8,166 nt of DNA from Chloroflexi bacterium RBG_16_56_11 (GTDB taxonomy: Bacteria > Chloroflexota > Dehalococcoidia > Dehalococcoidales > RBG-16-60-22). Every line of letters starts with the position of its first letter. The first letter of the stretch is position 1. The stretch covers positions 198 through 8,363 of the forward strand of contig MGNQ01000020.1 of assembly GCA_001796865.1 (NCBI GenBank), written 5' to 3'. Shown here in pieces: positions 6,015 to 8,166 of the stretch. The notes under the pieces are model-generated. The model was given only the letters and a program-made list of their open reading frames with translations, ran no database searches and had not been told where the DNA came from. The position numbers and the translations under genes are program-made.

Positions 6015-7397
6015 TTACACCTTCTTGAGTTTCCACCGGCCGGTCCGGAAGTAAATCAGGTAAGCGATTGTCCCGACCAGCGTGCTCACCACCATCGCCC
6101 AGCGTATGCCATAGAAGCCCAGCGAGGTATATCGCGAGAGAAGGAAGGCCGCCGGTATCTGGGCCAGCCACATCACGGCAATGCTGATAATCATGTTCGG
6201 CACGGTATCCCCGGCGCTGGCGATACAGCTCTGGAACACCGTGGCAATGGATATCACGAAAAAGGTGGCCGCGGTAATCCTGACGAAATCGGAGCCCAGC
6301 GCCAGCAGCTCGGGGTCGGTGGTGAAGAGGCCCATGATTCCACGGGCCCATAGCAAAACGGCGGCGGCGCAAACCATCATAAAGACCTGCAGGATACCGA
6401 CCGCCATCCAGGCGCTTTTCTCCGCCCGTTCCGGCTGTCCGGCCCCCAGGTTCTGTCCCACCAGGACGCCGGCGCCCATCCCCAGGGCAAAACCGGGCAT
6501 CATCACGAAAAGCTCCAGGCGTGAAGCGAGGCTGTGGGCCGCCACGGCCATCGTGCCGAAGGGCGCTATCAGGTACGTCAATATGAAGGTGCCGAACGAC
6601 CTCTGTATGTTCATGACCAGGGCGGGAATGCCGATTTTCAGTATTCTCCAGATAACCGCGAAATCGACGCGGAAGTCCCCCCGGGAAAGATGTAATCGCG
6701 TATACCCCCCGAAAAGCAGCCACAGGCAGAGTACAGCCCCGAGTCCTTGCGAGATGACATTGCTCAAGGCCGCCCCGCTGACTCCCAGGCGCGGGAACAC
6801 CCCTATGCCGAGGACCAGGAACGGGCACAAAGTCACGTGTATTATCCTCAGCAGGCCTTCTATCATCATCGGCCGGATGGTGTCGCCGGCCGACTGGATA
6901 ACGTAGAGCGCCATGACCAGCAGGTCCATAGCCACCCAGCCGGCGAACATGACGCGCATATAGGACATGCCCTCGTTAATCACGTCGCTCTCCAGCCCGA
7001 ACATCTTCATTACCGGCCCGGCGAGGATAATGCCCACTGTCATCATCAGGGCACCCCACCCGGCGCTGAGGACCAGCGCTTGCGCCGCGACGTGATTGGC
7101 TGTTTTCATGTCCCCGGCCCCGACAAAGCGGGCCACCATCGCCCGCACGCCGACGATTAAACCGAAGTCCATAGACATCACGAGCATGGTGACGATGTTG
7201 GCGATACCCACTCCGGCAATCGCCGAGGGTCCGAGCCGACCTATCCATATCATGTCGACAACCTGGCTGACGACAAACAGGCTTTCCATGATAATCATCG
7301 GCCAGGACAGGCGGAGGAGATTATTGAGTAAAGGACCTTGTGTCCAGTCTTTGTTGAGAGAGGTCTCTTTACCGGGGGATTCAATAGCGTCCGGCAT
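6015..7397 (-). CDS. MATE family multidrug/toxin efflux transporter
   Basis: This is a 460-residue cation-coupled exporter of the MATE family (NorM/DinF type), which extrudes drugs or metabolites across the cytoplasmic membrane in exchange for H+ or Na+. Seen: two homologous six-helix halves. The first opens with LLRLSWPMIIMESL and the signature VVDMIWIGRLGPSAIAGVGI (from residue 46), including D48. The second opens with ILKIGIPALVMNIQRS at about 252-267 and has the matching MAVAAHSLASRLE motif, then LGMGAGVLVGQNLGAGQPERAEKS, highly typical of the family. Length equals the usual 440-470 residues and both halves are intact. The chosen ATG (7395-7397) lacks a clear ribosome binding site. It overlaps the stop of a short leader frame (TAATG), so coupled re-initiation is possible. 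The strong promoter at 7474-7502 serves it. The transported substrate cannot be inferred. Confidence 0.95.
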   Translation of the reverse strand: MPDAIESPGKETSLNKDWTQGPLLNNLLRLSWPMIIMESLFVVSQVVDMIWIGRLGPSAIAGVGIANIVTMLVMSMDFGLIVGVRAMVARFVGAGDMKTANHVAAQALVLSAGWGALMMTVGIILAGPVMKMFGLESDVINEGMSYMRVMFAGWVAMDLLVMALYVIQSAGDTIRPMMIEGLLRIIHVTLCPFLVLGIGVFPRLGVSGAALSNVISQGLGAVLCLWLLFGGYTRLHLSRGDFRVDFAVIWRILKIGIPALVMNIQRSFGTFILTYLIAPFGTMAVAAHSLASRLELFVMMPGFALGMGAGVLVGQNLGAGQPERAEKSAWMAVGILQVFMMVCAAAVLLWARGIMGLFTTDPELLALGSDFVRITAATFFVISIATVFQSCIASAGDTVPNMIISIAVMWLAQIPAAFLLSRYTSLGFYGIRWAMVVSTLVGTIAYLIYFRTGRWKLKKV

Positions 7398-7453
7398 TAA
7401 ACGTAGCTACTTTTCAAAGGGATATGACGTAAAAGACCAGGCGGAACCATCAT
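7397..7453 (-). other. Possible 18-residue leader ORF ahead of the MATE gene
   Basis: An ATG at 7451-7453 opens a frame encoding MMVPPGLLRHIPLKSSYV whose TAA stop overlaps the MATE ATG by one base (TAATG). It lies in the leader downstream of the predicted promoter. The MATE ATG has no ribosome binding site of its own, which would suit coupling, but the leader frame also lacks one, so the frame may be chance. Confidence 0.25.
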
Positions 7454-7473
7454 TGGGAAACGGCGGCTCTTCC

Positions 7474-7502
7474 ATCATACAATACGCTTAAATATGTGTC
7501 AA
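7474..7502 (-). promoter_or_regulatory. Strong candidate sigma-70 promoter of the MATE gene
   Basis: On the minus strand a perfect TTGACA (7497-7502) is followed after 17 nt by TATGAT (7474-7479), one mismatch from the -10 consensus. Transcription would start near 7467, leaving a leader of about 70 nt. Confidence 0.7.
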
Positions 7503-7583
7503 TTTGCCAAACGATAATCGGAGCACCGGAGAGGCGGTTGGAGGCGCGATTTCTTTTCTTGACATGCACCCCGGTGACAGCTT

Positions 7584-7613
7584 TTGACACCGTTTGTTTC
7601 GATACGGTATCAT
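7584..7613 (+). promoter_or_regulatory. Strong candidate sigma-70 promoter of the cupin gene
   Basis: A perfect TTGACA (7584-7589) is followed after 18 nt by TATCAT (7608-7613), one mismatch from consensus. Two small inverted repeats sit on the -10 box and start site: GATAC-G-GTATC (7601-7611) and ATGGT-N5-ACCAT (7612-7626). They could be operator half-sites. A second TTGACA lies at 7559-7564. The expected transcription start is near 7620, about 32 nt before the cupin ATG. Confidence 0.65.
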
Positions 7614-7651
7614 GGTCACAAACCATTGATGGTGCGAGGAGGAACAGGCTC

Positions 7652-8166
7652 ATGCCGGGAAAGAGTGATATCGAAAACTACGTGGTAAGCAAGCCCATAT
7701 ACGAAGCGGGAGGAGGCTACGAAGGCCGCCAGAGCCCTACCATGACCTATCTCAGCAGCCAGCAGGTGCCGGCGTCCAACTACTATATCGAGCTCGGCTG
7801 GATATACGAGATGCCGCGGCCTAATCCCCATATCCACGAGCACATCCATGATTATGACGAGATTGTCCTGCACTGGGGAGGCGACTGGCAAAGACCGCAG
7901 GTGCTCGGTGGTGAGATAGAATTTTATGTCGGCGGGCAACCGATAACCTTCAACACGACTACCGGTATCTACATACCGCGGGGCGTGCCGCACGGGCCGC
8001 TGATCTGGAAGAAGTTCGAGTTCCCCCATATCGAGATGGCCATGATGCTGGGCACGGGCGATCCTTTCAAGGGGTGGGGAGAGAGCGGTATCTCCCGGCC
8101 CAAAACATCGACACCGGTGAAGAAGGACAAGATCGATTACGAGCAATACGTGATAAGGAGCCCCGT
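7652..8166 (+). CDS. Cupin-domain protein, probably tandem-duplicated (C-terminus cut by window edge)
   Basis: The first 171 codons are present and run off the right edge. Seen: cupin motif 1 as HIHEHIHDYDEIVLHWGG at 60-77, in which H64, H66 and E70 fit HxH(x)3E(x)6G, and cupin motif 2 as GIYIPRGVPHGPL at 105-117, with H114 as the fourth metal ligand. H60 and H62 add to an unusual His-rich strand. The protein should therefore bind a divalent metal in a small beta-barrel; no enzyme activity can be named. The N-terminus DIENYVVSKPIYE (6-18) resembles DYEQYVIRSPV at 162 onward, after a Lys-rich linker (151-160), so a second copy of the domain probably begins there. The start is ATG at 7652 with GAGGAGG about 9 nt upstream. 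There is no signal peptide or membrane segment. It is divergent from the MATE gene and has its own promoter. Confidence 0.85.
   Translation, partial: MPGKSDIENYVVSKPIYEAGGGYEGRQSPTMTYLSSQQVPASNYYIELGWIYEMPRPNPHIHEHIHDYDEIVLHWGGDWQRPQVLGGEIEFYVGGQPITFNTTTGIYIPRGVPHGPLIWKKFEFPHIEMAMMLGTGDPFKGWGESGISRPKTSTPVKKDKIDYEQYVIRSP

Noticed and set aside
5986..6828. Alternative 280-codon minus-strand frame inside the MATE gene
   Set aside because: It is Arg/Gly/Pro-rich and low in complexity, typical of an out-of-frame reading, while the MATE frame shows all family motifs from end to end.
7379..7389. ATTCAATAGCG shared with the palindrome at 2659-2668
   Set aside because: An 11-base match, with this copy inside the MATE coding start and lacking the palindromic context; most likely chance.
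7616..8146. Minus-strand 176-codon frame opposite the cupin gene
   Set aside because: The plus-strand frame has both cupin motifs, a good ribosome binding site and a near-consensus promoter; the antisense frame lacks recognisable features.

Overview
The window is moderately GC-rich, densely coded bacterial chromosome with strong Shine-Dalgarno sites and several near-consensus sigma-70-type promoters. Nothing fixes the taxon. The mix of DUF1847, an MTH1187-type thiamine-binding protein, a COG1237-type metallo-hydrolase and a Tat-exported MsrP with a possible lipid anchor would suit an anaerobe or facultative anaerobe such as a Chloroflexota (Dehalococcoidia-like) lineage, but this is a weak inference. 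I see no rRNA, tRNA, CRISPR array, insertion sequence or phage gene.

Region 1 (1-2574, all minus strand) is a compact operon read right to left: promoter, DUF1847 putative metal-binding protein, small MTH1187/YkoF-type thiamine-binding protein, TSUP (TauE/SafE) membrane transporter, and a metallo-beta-lactamase-fold hydrolase cut by the left edge. Gaps are about 12 to 31 nt, and each start has a good ribosome binding site except that the TSUP gene lacks a canonical start codon at the expected place. The joint role is unknown; transport of a sulfur compound or organic anion linked to cofactor chemistry is a guess.

Region 2 (2575-3733) holds a 290-residue protein of unknown family on the minus strand and a divergent promoter region shared with the nitroreductase gene. 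The nitroreductase promoter has a perfect inverted repeat across its -10 box.

Region 3 (3734-6011) is a plus-strand FMN nitroreductase converging, with only 8 nt between stops, on a minus-strand msrP-msrQ operon. MsrP is the exported molybdenum enzyme that repairs oxidised methionine, and MsrQ is its haem membrane partner that supplies electrons. The two genes overlap by one base and have their own promoter next to the stop of the upstream gene. This MsrQ lacks a histidine that I recall as a haem ligand in E. coli MsrQ.

Region 4 (6012-8166) is a MATE-family efflux transporter (minus) divergent from a cupin protein (plus) cut by the right edge. Each has a convincing promoter in the 254-nt gap. 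The cupin protein seems to begin a second copy of its domain just before the window ends.

The gene families are mostly well known. The least explained elements are the four-gene operon of region 1, the 290-residue orphan, the altered MsrQ, and the start of the TSUP gene.
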